Positions 33,720 to 45,448 of a stretch of DNA of 64,000 nucleotides are shown here, one piece after another (position 1 is the stretch's first letter; every line of letters starts with the position of its first letter). Source of the DNA: Chamaelirium japonicum (Eukaryota > Streptophyta > Magnoliopsida > Liliales > Melanthiaceae). The translations under genes were made by a program, and so were the position numbers. Location: positions 39,467,200 to 39,531,199 of the forward strand of contig OX393554.1 of assembly GCA_947650365.1 (NCBI GenBank), read 5' to 3'. Below the pieces are notes generated by a model. That model worked only from the letters and a program-made list of their open reading frames with translations, was not told where the DNA came from and did no database searches.

Positions 33720-35549
33720 CTAGCGAAGCAAAACGGTTTTGACTCCCATCGCGTCCACATGTCGCTCGAATGCCTTGGTAGGTATTGCCTTTGTGAAAGG
33801 ATCAACAACATTATCTGTAGATGCAATCTGTGTCACCGCTACTCGCCCTTGCTTTTGAAACTGCCGAATCAAGTGGAACTTCTGCTCGATGTGCTTCTCC
33901 TTTTGGTGATGTCTTGGCTCCTTAGCTTGTGCTACTGCCCCACTATTGTAGCAGTAAAGCACAATAGGTAACTGGGCCTCTGGTACGCACCCCAAATCCG
34001 TAAGGAATTTCTTGAGCCATACCGCCTCTTTGGCTGCCTCGCACGCTGCAACGTACTCAGCCTCTGTGGTAGAGTCTGCGATGCATTTCTGCTTCACACT
34101 CTGTCAACTAACCGCTGCTCCTCCTAGCATAAACACAAAACCTGATGTCGACTTCCTGGATTCCAAATCTGACATAAAGTCAGAATCTGTATATCCAATC
34201 GGCGTCAGTTCTTGTCCTGTGTAAACCAACTCATAGTCCCTTGTTCTACGAAGGTACTTGAGTATACACTTCACAACTGTCCAGTGATCTGGACTCGGAT
34301 TCGACTGAAACCGACCCATCATTCCTACTACGAAACAGATATCAGGCCTTGTACAATGCATAGCATACATTAGACTACCTAATGCCGAAGTATAAGGTAT
34401 CTTCTGTATTTCTGCTCTCTCCTCGGGTGTCTTAGGACATTGATCCTTAGACAGTTTTACGCCATGTCTAAATGGCACAAAACCCTTCTTGGAGTTTTGC
34501 ATGTCAAATCTAGCCATAACCTTATCTATATACGCAGCCTGTGATAGCGAGAGAATCCTGTTCTGGCGATCACGTGTTACCTTGATCCCCAAAACATAAC
34601 TCGCTTCACCTAGGTCTTTCATATCGAACTGTGTTGACAACCAGACCTTTACCATTGATAATGTTTCTACATCATTTCCAATTAGTAGAATATCGTCTAC
34701 GTAAAGTATCAAATATACTACTGTGGTCTTATCAGTCCTCTTGTATACACATGGTTCATCCTCGTTTTGAGTAAATCCATACGACTGGATTGCCTGATCA
34801 AAACGGATGTTCCAACTTCTAGATGCTTGCTTTAGTCCATAAATGGACTTCTGCAACTTGCAAACTAGATATTCCTGACCCTCTGACTCAAAGCCTGGTG
34901 GCTGAATCATATAAATGTCTTCTTCCAAATTCCCGTTGAGGAATGCTGTCTTGACATCCATTTGCCAGATCTCCTAGTCATAATGGGCTGCAATGGATAG
35001 GAGGATCCAAATAGACTTTATCATAGCCACCGGCGAGAAGGTTTCGTCAAAGTCGATTCCTTCTCTCTGGGTATAACCCTTGGCAACTAATCTAGCTTTA
35101 TAAGTCTCTATTATACCATCGGATCCTCTCTTCTTCTTGTACACCCACTTACACCCAATAGGTTTAATATTGGATGATGGTGTAACTAGAGTCCAGACAG
35201 CGTTATGGGACATTGATGCAATTTCTGCCTCCATAGCTTTTTGCCAGTCAGAGCTGTCAGAAGCTCCCACTGCCTCATCGTAGCTCAGTGGGTCATCCTC
35301 CTGACCCTCTGGATCAACCAATAAGGTCTCTCCATAGTATCTGTCAGGAGCTCTGATGCTTCTCCCACTGCGACGAGGTGGTGGTGGTGTTACAGGATGA
35401 ATAGGTTCTACAGTTTCTGGTATATTAGTGTCTGTAATGTCAGCTCCCACTATGCTTTCGGATGCGCTCTCTGATCTAGTACCCAGTAGCTCATCCAGAA
35501 CTACCTTACTAGCAGGCTTGTGGTCCATAATATAATCATGTTCTAGCAA
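33720..35549 (-). pseudogene. Ty1-copia pol remnant: reverse transcriptase and RNase H
   Basis: Three open pieces in one frame. 35549-34974 covers the linker after integrase and the RT start ([20 protein letters not shown]). 34961-34104 covers the RT core (MDVKTAFLNG, ILYVDDILLIGN with the catalytic YVDD, then KSTSGFVFMLGG of RNase H). 34097-33720 covers the RNase H end (DSTTEAEYVAACEAAKEAVW, HIEQKFHLIR). The pieces are separated by two single in-frame stop codons, at about 34971-34973 and 34107-34109. No frameshift was seen. The enzyme cannot be made from this copy as it stands. Confidence 0.9.
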
Positions 35550-36921
35550 GGTGTCCCACTACTAGGGTCGGCCAACAGTGAGGTCCGGCAGAGTGAGGTT
35601 TTTACCAAAACGCCCTGACGCCTCATTTTGACCATTTCTAGCGTGCGATACCTAGCGGCCATTACTTAAGTGATATCTACTAGTTACCTACTATTAACTG
35701 AGGCCACCGAAGGGTGCCTCTAGCAAAGTCAACTAGTCAACTCGCAACATACCCCGGTGCATCGCACCTATGCAGCGAAGTTCACTTATGGCTAGGGATT
35801 ACTACATGCGACTCTGTACTAGTCTCGGGCTTAACCCATAGTACTCGTATGTAGTTACGCATCTACCGTGCTCTAGTGCCAAGCACACACGGAGCGTTTA
35901 CTTCTTTCTTCCTCCTAGTGCTTATGGTGTTCCGAGGAGATGGTTCGAGAACCATACATAATGTTGATAAGGTGGAACCATCAGGGACCGGGGTTCATGG
36001 CTTCCAACTCAAGCTCGATCGACACACTACCCGAGTGTACCATCGATCCTCTGAGCTCGAGTTAACCTGCGTAGCCACCCAGAGTGCGATGCAGGCTGCA
36101 CTCCAATTCACCCGGACTTACTATGTTCTCCATCATACCCCTGCTCTCCGCTTAGTAGTGGTAAACCCGCTGTCCCTCCACTTGATGCCATGATTCACTT
36201 CGAGCGGTGAAGACTACCGTCAAACTCGAATGATCATATGACTTGGTTCCTTCCAGGTTGACCTATACATCGTACCTCTGATTACCCCGTCGAGTAATCG
36301 AACCCGGTCAACAGTCAAACTGGTGACCACCAGGCCTGGTTTGGTACAGTGTAAGTCACACCAAGGAACGCACCTCCCTTCAGGGGTGTGGATGGCCTGC
36401 AGGAGTGACATGCTAATGCAACGCCAGCCGGGTAACCCAGTACACCGTGGTTTTGGATCACTGCATACAGATCCTCACACATTGGTGCGCCAAAGCACCA
36501 CGGAACTGGTTAGTCCATCAGACGTGGTTCCTCAGGGTTTAGGACCGTTTTACCCTAAGCAGAAACACGGCTTAGTGTACCAGTGTCTGCTCACTGATCT
36601 GTACACCGTGTTAGTTTCGTTCAGCCACTGACACTGTGCCTGGTGATGACCATGGTGAAGACATCCCATGAACTGTCATCGCCAACAGCTTATCATGATG
36701 AGGCGACCAACCTGATCATAGCTGCGAACTTATTTAGATTATATAGGACCAATCCACTCAGTCTTCAACTCAGTGGACTACTATATAACCATGGCTCTCT
36801 GTTCTTAAAAGAACACGTAACTATGTTACGCACCTATATGCATCTCATATAATAATAACTATCAATCTTTATTAGACCAAAACATAAAGTTTTACAAGCT
36901 TAGAATACATCAATCCTAATA
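35543..36921 (-). repeat. Truncated 5' LTR of the copia element
   Basis: Corresponds to 32336-33705 of the complete LTR. The outermost dinucleotide reads TA instead of TG on the minus strand. It is joined directly to pol at a shared CTAGCAAGG. Confidence 0.88.
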
Positions 36922-36926
36922 CATCA

Positions 36927-37080
36927 TGCACCGTGAATCCCTTTACGGGAACAAGTGTGTTTTCCGAAACAAAGTCAAAGTCGGAGGGTCTCATACATCG
37001 TAGCATCTCTCGAGTAGTGGGCCTTGGATGCTCCCAAGCATAATAGGCGTTCATTACTCCTCCTACACAAGGAAAAAAAA
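36927..37080 (-). pseudogene. Possible PMD transposon gene, upstream part
   Basis: Read on the minus strand after an acceptor-like tgtgtag (about 37061): GVMNAYYAWEHPRPTTREML then RCMRPSDFDFVSENTLVPVK and GFTVHD, ending at the copia insertion. The frame continues into 31589 when the copia element and one CATCA are removed. Confidence 0.45.
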
Positions 37081-37101
37081 GGAAGTGATACCAGATACCC
37101 A

Positions 37102-38875
37102 TGTTATAGCTCGTGTGTCATGAGTATGGATTTTTTATATTAATATTAATAAAAATGACTTTGGTTATTGCTTTAATTGGAATACTGTCATGGTATGTGT
37201 AATCCCCATGTAATAAGGACCTTAGGAAACACAATTGGCCACTAAGGTGTATGGTGGGTCCATGCTTGGAAGACCCAGTGGACTAGTCATGTGTAGACCT
37301 CGACTGAGTTCATAGCTTTGGTAATGTTAGTCGCTTCACCAAAAATAAGCTTTTGGTAGGTAGAGGAATATGGTGAAGTCTCTACTGTGGGAAAGTTAGA
37401 TCTCCATTCACTTGACTAAGCATGATAATCGTGTTGAACAGTAACCAAGACAGTGCACAGATCAGTGAATCAGATACTGGTGCATAAATCGTCTTTCTAC
37501 TATAGATAATATGTCCTCAACCCTGAGGAACTATATACACTGATCAATCAGTCGTGTGGTGCTTTGATGTGCCAACGTTTGCAGACCTTCCATAGTCCAA
37601 TACCATGGTATATTGGGTTACCCGGCTGGCGCTAGAGTGACATGCAACCCCTGTAGATTATTCGACATACAGAGTTGGATGAGTGTATTTTGATGAGTCA
37701 TTATGTCCATACAATTAACCCAAGCTTGGTGGTTATCAGAGTATAGTAGAGAACATAGTTATGAGGGAGTAACATAAGTTTAAGATTACTAGAGTTCAAC
37801 TCACGTCGCACTCTAGATGGCTACGCGGGTTAATTAGATTAGGACTGATTAGCGAAACTTTCGGTATGCCACGGAAACAATTAATCAGGGATCCAGTTGG
37901 AGCTAGAAATCCTGAACCCTCAAGGTTCCATCATATCATTGCATATAGAAATTGTTCACCGATCCAGTTAGATACACTAGATGTGAAGTAGCACGATGGA
38001 GCGCAAGCCTGAAGCCTAAGAATCTAATTCGCATGTGTTAAAAGGGTTTTAGGGGTATTTTGGTAAATATTAAAATATGGTTCAGAACATATTGAATATG
38101 GATCTTAAAATGAGTGGAATAATTCCAGGAGCTCATAGGCACTAAAATAACTCAATTCTAAGTAGCGCAACCCACTCTATCTCTCTTACAGTGCTTCCCT
38201 TTCGTGATAGTGTTTTTGTCTAAGGCATCATGGAAGATAGAGGGAAGCCCTAACCGACCTCCCCTTCATCCCTATCTCTAAGGGGGGCGACCCTAGCTTG
38301 CATATTCAACCAGGGGGGCGACCCTATAAGAGGAAAAGATGGGGAGAGGCTGGCTCTAGCCCTCTCCCTTTTTTGGAAATCTGACCCCCCTCTTGCTCTT
38401 TGTGGTTTCGGCCAAGGAAGAAAGAGTAAGAAGAAGGAGGAAGGAAAGATAAGGAATAAGGAGAGAAAGAGAATAAGGAGATCTTCGTGGCTCACCGTCG
38501 TCTTCGCTAAGTGTCGTCCTTTATCGGCACGTCGTCCTTGCACTCAGAGATAAGATGTCGTGGGGTTCCTTCCTTCGTAAAGGACAAGGTGCTATCCGAC
38601 AGCATCCCTCTCGGTTTATGTATAAATCGTCATCAACGATTGTTCGATTCTTCTCGGATCAAAGATCCGTAAGGTATAATAATTCTAAACACTTAACTAG
38701 ATGCATGCATGTAGATCCTTCGTAAATCGTAGTATGTCTCTAGGATGTCCGCACATATGCTAGGTTCATAGATTTGCATGTAGATTATTTTGTGAAATAA
38801 TTATGACATCCCCTGTGTGATTGAATCTATGTATCTCATCACTTGCGGTGAGAGCAAATCTTCAAAACCACAACA
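37102..38875 (+). mobile_element. Solo LTR related to the copia LTR, opposite orientation
   Basis: 1,774 bp, starting TGTTATAGC and ending CACAACA. Blocks such as 'ccctgaggaact', 'gtggtgcttt', 'gggttacccggctggc' and 'tcaaccctgagg' align in order with the minus strand of the LTR at 31.6-33.7 kb, but with much divergence. No primer site follows. The flanks are ACCCA on the left and TGGGT on the right, which are not a direct duplication but reverse complements. Confidence 0.7.
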
Positions 38876-38886
38876 TGGGTAGGCAC

Positions 38887-39387
38887 TGACTCCTCACCGG
38901 TATGGTGGAATGGCAACTCCAAACCTCCCTACTCGTCTGCCGCTCGCAACCGACTGCTTGCATCGTGCCTGCCTGCCACCGACCACCACCTGCTCCCAAC
39001 CTCCAGCCCGTGGGGAAGACAAAACAGGGAAGGAGAAAGAAAAAAAAAGAGAAAGGAAAGAAAGAAAAAAAAAAGAACGAAAAAGAAAAGAAGAAGGAAG
39101 AAGAAGAAAGAAGAAGGAAGGAGAAGAAGACATACCTTGCTCGCGGAGCCACATCCTCCGCGGCCCGACGGTCTCCCCATCTCCTCAAACTCCTCATGGC
39201 GACCACCTTTAGCCTTCACGTCATCGTTGGAGACAAGAAACCCCAGACGAGGAAACTCTAGTTCTTCATCTCCCGCCAAAGCTCTTACGAAAAATGAAGA
39301 AAACAAAAAAGGCGGGGTCCCTTAAATAAACGCATTAAGGACAAGTGCTACATGTTTTCCACGGGCGTACTCATCCTTGAGGGGGTA
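38887..39387. other. GA-rich tract and an unidentified exon-like stretch (minus strand)
   Basis: About 39000-39130 is a purine-rich low-complexity tract. On the minus strand 39300-39140 reads RALAGDEELEFPRLGFLVSN then GRHEEFEEMGRPSGRGGCGS before a gtatgt, which looks like an exon with a donor. I do not recognise it. It may be part of the transposon gene relic near 37 kb. Confidence 0.25.
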
Positions 39388-41725
39388 TTTTTTTGCATCA
39401 AAATTAGCCCATGAATAAACCGGGCCCACGCACAACGGCTTGCACACGAAGCCTGGTCCATGCACAATGGCCAGCAAAGGAAAAAAGCCGAACTCGACTC
39501 AAATGAACACTAGTGGGCCCATCCCATGCAAGTAGGGGCCACCGGGTACACCCAAGTCTAAAAGGAGGCCAGACGGGTCCACCCGAAAGTGGGGCCCACC
39601 AACCCCTTCATGCAAAACCGTGGCCCCTCCCTCGTGGGGAGGTGTAGCCGACCAAAAAAAAAAGGTAAGAAATCCGCCTTGTGGGGGGGGGGGGAGGTAG
39701 CGTGGATGTCTACAAAAACGTCGATCCCTCGATCTGACGGATAAGATGAGAAGTCATGTCGTCATCGATTAAATATGCAAAGATGGCTCATATCTTAAAA
39801 GATTGAGCCATATCTAGCCTATAACCATCGCTAGAAAAAAGGAAAGGGATAGAGATTGTTTTTCCCTAAAAGAGGAAGATAAATCCTAACGATTATGGAG
39901 AGAGATATTCAAGGAATTCAAAAATTACAGTCATATCTCTCCCATCCTTTCCCCTTCACCTATAAAAAAAGGGGCAGTGGGATGACTTCAAATGTCTAAA
40001 GCTAGTGACGTGAAGGCTCTGCAAAGGAGTCCCGCTTTTGACGACCCAAGGCTTCACGAGGCATGGGTATGCGCATCCCACGGGAACGACTTAGTCCACA
40101 AAAGTCCTCATCAACATGAAGACCTTGCATAGGAGATTAGAGCTTCAACTTTATTCACGAAGAAAAAATCTTGGAGAAGAAGACCCAGAGTCGGCATCAC
40201 CCCGTTGTCTCCAACAAATTTCAACGCTGAAAATGCTAAAGAAGCCCATAGACAAAGTTCAAAGCGGTGCCACATCCATCGTCTTCAACAAACATTTACT
40301 CCATTCACGAAGAAGAAACCTTGGAGAAGGATATCCGAAGCGACGCCACATCAATCGTCTTCAACAAACATCTCTTCCATTCATGAAGAAGAAAGCTTAG
40401 AGAATGATACTCGAAATGGCACTACACTCGTCGTCTTCAACAAAGCCTTCAACTCCGATCACGCTAAATACGTTCGAAGAAGAAGCCGACGCTACAACCA
40501 TCATATGGAGATTGGTGCTACGCCGACCATTTTCAACAACAAAGGCCAACGCTATAACCATCGCACGAAGATTGGTGCTACACCAGCCATCTTCATCAAC
40601 AAAAGACGATGCTACAACCTTCGCATGAAGATCGATGCTACAGCCGTCGTCTCCAAAAGAAATATTCGTCTTCGATCACGCCAAAGAATTTCGGAGAGGA
40701 CGAGAAGTTAGCAAAGCCGATGCTACAATCGTCGCCGCCAAAGTTCCATCCCTAAAAGGAGAAAGCTAGAAGAATTAAAGAAGTCTTGAAGATGTCGCCA
40801 TCGTTGTTCGAGGTAAAGATCAAACCAAAGCCAAAGCAAGAGCGACGTTCGTGCTAAAGCCATGCACGTATTGAGGCCAAGCAACTGTGAAAGATCACGA
40901 GCAAAGCAACTCACTTTTTAGCCGATACGATACGAAGTCAGAAGAACAAAAGCACTGCAAGCCACTACTCCTTCTAAGTTCAAGTGCTAATGCCAAAACT
41001 ACGCCGACGCCAGAGCTATGCTAAAGTAACACCGGAGCTAGACACAAGAAGTTAAAGTCAAAGCCAAAGCTAAGCCAAAACCAGACACCAAAATCCAAAA
41101 CCAAAGCCGGAGCAAAGCTAAAGTTACGCCTATGCTAAAGCCATGCAAGTGCTAAAGTCAAGACTCTATGAAGGATCACGAGTAAAGCAACACACTTTCT
41201 AGTCGATACGATGCAAAGTTTGGAAGAACGAAAATACCACAAGCCTCTACCTCTTCTACGTTCAAGTGCTAAACGTCAAAGCTACGCCGACGCCAGAGCT
41301 AGACGCCAAAAGCTAAAGCCGTAAGTGTAAGCAAGATCGACACCGCGAATCCTTGATCAAGGATGCCGAGGTCTAGCAAGAGCCGATGGAGACATGAAGA
41401 TCGAGAAAATAACACCAAAAGCCCTCTAATCAAAAAAGCGTGAAGCACGAAAGAGATAAAAGCAAAGGCCAAAAACCACTCAACCTCTCAAGAAACCCGA
41501 AACCTTATAAAGACCCCTGTCTTGGGCAACCTCTCCAGAGCTCTCGCACGAAGTAACGTGGAGACGCGGATCAAAGGGACCCTCCAGAGGATCTCTCCCA
41601 CAACCTCCTGATAAAACCTTCGCCGCACCAGGCTCACCACCTTCGAGTCACTGGGTCAAGGCTTTGTAATCTCGTGTTGCGCAATAAAGATGACTCAAAT
41701 CTTTTTTCCGCGGATACAGATGGTG
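39388..41725 (+). repeat. Large LTR (or LTR pair remnant) with internal tandem repeats
   Basis: The left part matches the fragment at 25.4 kb. Promoter-like TATAAAAA at about 39962 and TATAAAG at about 41509, and a polyadenylation-type AATAAAG near 41683, fit LTR layout. A 9-base G run is at 39683-39692. About 40116-40700 and 40780-41340 hold short diverged repeats. No gag or pol was found. Right boundary near 'cgcggatacag' is approximate. Confidence 0.5.
40116..40711 (+). repeat. Diverged tandem repeats (cgtcttcaacaaa unit)
   Basis: About six copies of a 60-105-bp unit centred on 'tcgtcttcaacaaa' and 'acgaagaagaaaccttgga'. The open frame across it is a by-product of the repeats. Confidence 0.6.
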
Positions 41726-42356
41726 ATACTAATAGTTGGTGGCAAAAGAGAGGAAAGTCGTATCTTGAAATTGTGTCACATGGCTTCGTTTGACGTGCAA
41801 AAAAAAAAATTGTGCCTCCTTTGCTATTTTACATTCTTCTTTTTATTTATTTTTCTTGTTTTTTGAGATCAGCGAGTGTCCCAAAACCTTTCGAGTAATG
41901 ACCCACTTCAGACAGGGGCAGAACCCAGGGGGAAAAAGTTGGCAAAATTCTTAGAGGATCCCTTTGAGGTTTTATTTTTTTAAAAAAATATATGTTGAAT
42001 ATTTTGACTTGATTGTACACAAAAATCAGATTGTGATTGGACATACCACATAAATTCATGTCTAACACAATAAAATCACCAGCTTCTAATGGATCTAACA
42101 ATTTTTTTTTGATGCCCTTATCTACTTTGTAAATTCATGCATCAAGAGAATTGCAATTCTTCCAATTATAATCATGGGGTATTTTTCGGGAATCCCTATT
42201 GCAAAGGTGGAGGAGCTGTGGGGTTTAGGGGGAAAGAGAAGAGGAGGTGGATGCACTAATTTACATTGAAAATTCTTCTCCAAAGGATGGGGAAAAAATT
42301 ACATGGCAATCTCGAAGAAAAACCACTAAGATCAAGGAAGAAATTACAAGCACTTA

Positions 42357-42693
42357 TGTTGGGTTTAGTCCCACATCGGCTAGGAGCTAGGCAGTGGTGT
42401 CTTCATATACCCTATGTGGACCTTCCCTTACGACACATACATATCGGAGCGGATTTTGTCTAGCTAGGTTCTAGTTGGGCCAAGGTATGGTCAGGTTGTG
42501 CCAAAGGTGTGCCACTTTTCTGGCTCCTCCCGCATGAGAGGGGGGCCGATGGGTGTTCAGCCCTAACTACATGTGAGGAGGGAATTGTTGGATTTAGTCC
42601 TACATCATATATGGACTGGACAATGATGTCTTCGTATAACCTCTGTAGACCTCCCCTTACGACCTTGGTTTTGGGGCGAGAGAGTATTCAACA
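42357..42693 (+). mobile_element. Complete single TRIM retrotransposon with 5-bp target duplication
   Basis: 337 bp. The LTRs start TGTTGGGTTTAGTCC (42357) and TGTTGGATTTAGTCC (42586), and the second ends TATTCAACA (42693). Both sides are flanked by ACTTA (42352-42356 and 42694-42698). The shared block 'gacctccccttacgacc' relates it to the TRIM at 2.3-4.0 kb, but it is a different subfamily. The 3' end of the first LTR and the start of the primer site are eroded (atatcggagcgg). Confidence 0.88.
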
Positions 42694-42698
42694 ACTTA

Positions 42699-42840
<142 letters not shown>

Positions 42841-42943
42841 ACGCCCGCGCGCATAGGATTTTGATAGATCTAAGATTTTTTGGGTGCAAGATCCTTAGGG
42901 AGTGTATGGTATCGTTCCCGTGGAATGTTTTCGGGGAGATTTC

Positions 42944-43190
42944 GAGGGTGTTTGGCATCGTTCCGGACCCATCAATTTCTATTCACAGTTCCATAATTCA
43001 AACTCAACGGATGATATTTGTTTCAGTGGAATAAAGACTTGGAAACGATAATTTATTACTCCGTCTGTATCTATGCTAATTGGAATGTTGAACTTTCGAA
43101 ATATATTGAAAATAGTAATTGATGAAAATACCCTCTTCTGGATGAGGTTTAAGCGGAACAACCGTTCCTCATGCCAAACACACCCCCTTC
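42944..43190. mobile_element. MITE with GGGTGTTTGGCA ends
   Basis: Left GGGTGTTTGGCATCGTTCC (from 42944) faces right GAACAACCGTTCCTCATGCC then AAACACACCC (to about 43187). The target duplication could not be fixed. Confidence 0.5.
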
Positions 43191-43904
43191 AATTCTTGTA
43201 GAACGATTTTGTTCTGAAACACCGTTTAGCATTGTTCTTTGTTTGATCTTGTTTTGAATTCTTTCGGAATGGTGTTCCTTAGGAACAACGTACATCTTAG
43301 GAATATCAAAAAGCTGTTCCGGGGAAAGATTTTTGTTCCCATGAATACTTATTCCTATCTTTACCCAATATTTTATATTTAAAATATTTATATGCAAGAT
43401 TTTCTCTCTATAATATTGTATCTCCCTCAACAATATTTATTCACTCTACAATTTTTTACTTTCTATAACTCTCTCTACAATAGTCTCTTTCTATCACTTT
43501 CACTCTCTACCTATTTCTTTTTATAACTCTCTCTAGAAAATTCTATCGACAACTTTCTCTCTCTATAATATTTTATCTATAGAGAATATCCTCTCTCTAG
43601 ATAATATTCTCTATCTTCTCTATAGAGGATAGCACTCAACAGATCCTAGGCACAGGTGATAAATTCCCAAACCCGACCTCCTACCCGACATGTCGAAACC
43701 GATCTATATACAAAGCCCGGGAAACCCGAGTTATGTATGTTTAGCTCGGGTTTGAGGCTATGGCTAGCCAACTCCAACCCGACATCGGGTTGGGTTGGGC
43801 TGAGGAATCAACACCACGGGTTGGCTTGGGTTGAACCCCCTACCCGCCCGGGTTGGAGCCCTAGTGTATGGTTACAGGTTATATGGTAATCTGTTAAAAA
43901 AAAA

Positions 43905-44163
43905 AGGTTATTTTGACTTTGCCCCCGAAATTTTGCCTTGAATTAAACTTTACCCCCATATAATTAGACTTTATCCCCAAAACTAACTTTTTCCGTCAGC
44001 TCACCCCCCAAAACTTTATTTCTTTTCCGTTAGCTCATCCTTTCTCTTAGATGGTGAGCTGACAGGAACAATTACTTTTGGGGGGTAAAGTCTAATTAAT
44101 GACAAGATTGGGGGTAAAGTCTAATTCAAGGCAAACTTGGGGGGCAAAGTCAAAACAACCCAA
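43905..44163. mobile_element. MITE with long inverted repeats (GACTTTGCCCCC type)
   Basis: Left 'ggttattttgactttgcccc' and right 'ggggcaaagtcaaaacaacc' are inverted copies, extending through gccttgaattaaactttac. Flanks are A-runs. It contrasts with, but is related in style to, the pair at 50.0 and 54.3 kb. Confidence 0.7.
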
Positions 44164-44171
44164 AAAAAAAA

Positions 44172-45284
44172 GGGAAATTTTATTCATACCCCATAAATCT
44201 GTAATTAGCCCCCATTTCCAACAAACTTGAACACACCCCATTTTTTTTTTCATACCCCATTCCTATCCCAAAAATACCCTTCCCCCTTACACCCCACCTT
44301 CAATACACCCCAGTTAAATGGCCCGCCCCAACTTGATTATACCCCAATCAAACACATACCCCCTTAAATATACCCCAATTATATGCACTCTTAAATACAC
44401 CCCACTCTTAAATAGACCCCATGCAGTTGGCTGATACTTGAAGGCACAAGTAGAGCTGCAACTTGGGCGGGCCAACCTGAACCCAAACCGAGTCCAACTC
44501 GAACCCAACCCGAATTTGGGCGGGCTAATCCGAGCCCAACCCGAATTATTTCTCCTCGACCCGACAGGACCCGACACAAAATTAGCGGGTCTGGGACAAA
44601 GCTAAACGGGTTCGGGTCGTAAACGGGTCGACACGATAGACCCGTTTAATAAACGGGTTGGGTCCTGGTTTAGGGTCTTGACACGGTAGACCTGGGAAGA
44701 CCCGTTTAGTATTCAACGGGTCGTGTCGTGTCGGGTCGGGTCGGGTCTACCAACATTCCAATACTATAATATATAATACTAGTGGGTCTTTCGGGTCAGG
44801 TTGGGTCAAGTCGGATCGGGTCAACTGAATAGATCCGGGTGGTAAACGGGTCTTACTGGGTCTTATCGTGTCTACCTATTTATTAGCGAGTCGGGTACGG
44901 GTTTAGGATCAAGACACGATTAGTTAAACGGGTCGGGTCGGGTTCGGGTCTAGGGGTTTTGGACACGACACGAAACTAGACACGACACGAAACCGACACG
45001 ATAGGACTCATTGCCACCCCTAGCTGCAACTTGGGCGGGCCAACCCGAACCCAACCCGACTTTGGGCGGGTTAACCCGAACCCACCCCGCACAACCCGGC
45101 CAACCCAACGGGTTAGGCTTGGGCTAAGAGGGTTGGGTTGGGGGTACAAAAGACGCTGAGCAGCGGCTTAGGGGTACAAAAAAAAGGGCATTGTTGGTAT
45201 TAAAGGATTGTTGAGTAAGTTATTGAGAAACGCTAGGGATACGGGGGCTAATTACAGATTTTTGGGGTATGAATAAAATTTCCC
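44172..45284. mobile_element. Inverted-repeat element with about 41-bp ends, probably Mutator-like
   Basis: Left GGGAAATTTTATTCATACCC (from 44172) through 'ctgtaattagccccc' has an inverted copy at 45245-45284 with about one mismatch. The flanks are A-runs on both sides, compatible with an A9-type duplication but not provable. The inside is built of GGGTCGGG/CCCGACCC words. 'agctgcaacttgggcgggcc' occurs twice (about 44454 and 45022), suggesting an insertion between the copies. Confidence 0.65.
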
Positions 45285-45364
45285 AAAAAAAATAAAACAA
45301 GAGGATGGGAAGGCGCTCAAGAAATGATCCGTTCTCTCCACGCAGAGTTATAACGGAAAAAGAT

Positions 45365-45448
45365 TGGGGTGAGAGAGGCTCGAACTCTCGACCTCAGGAT
45401 CACTCGAAGCTATGAGACCTACGCGCTAGCCAACTGCGCCACCACCCC
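45365..45448 (-). tRNA. Elongator tRNA-Met (CAT), with intron
   Basis: On the minus strand the gene starts GGGGTGGTGGCGCAGTTGGC and ends GAGTTCGAGCCTCTCTCACC CC plus the discriminator A. The anticodon CAT is at 45414-45412. An intron of about 11 bases (gcttcgagtga-like) follows the anticodon loop purine, as in plant elongator tRNA-Met genes. A-box and B-box promoters are intact and acceptor, D, anticodon and T arms all pair. A T5 run just downstream (45361-45357 on the plus strand as A5) is a suitable Pol III terminator. Confidence 0.95.

Larger units (their letters stand above)
31590..36921 (-). mobile_element. Ty1-copia retrotransposon, internally deleted, 5-bp target duplication
   Basis: Flanked by CATCA at 31585-31589 and 36922-36926. 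Read on the minus strand it has an LTR remnant (36921-35543), part of pol (35549-33720), a polypurine tract (AAGTGGGAGAT, 33716-33706) and a complete LTR (33705-31590). Gag, protease, integrase and the 3' part of the first LTR are missing. The remnant and the matching part of the complete LTR are nearly identical by eye, with scattered single-base differences, so the insertion is fairly young. Confidence 0.9.
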
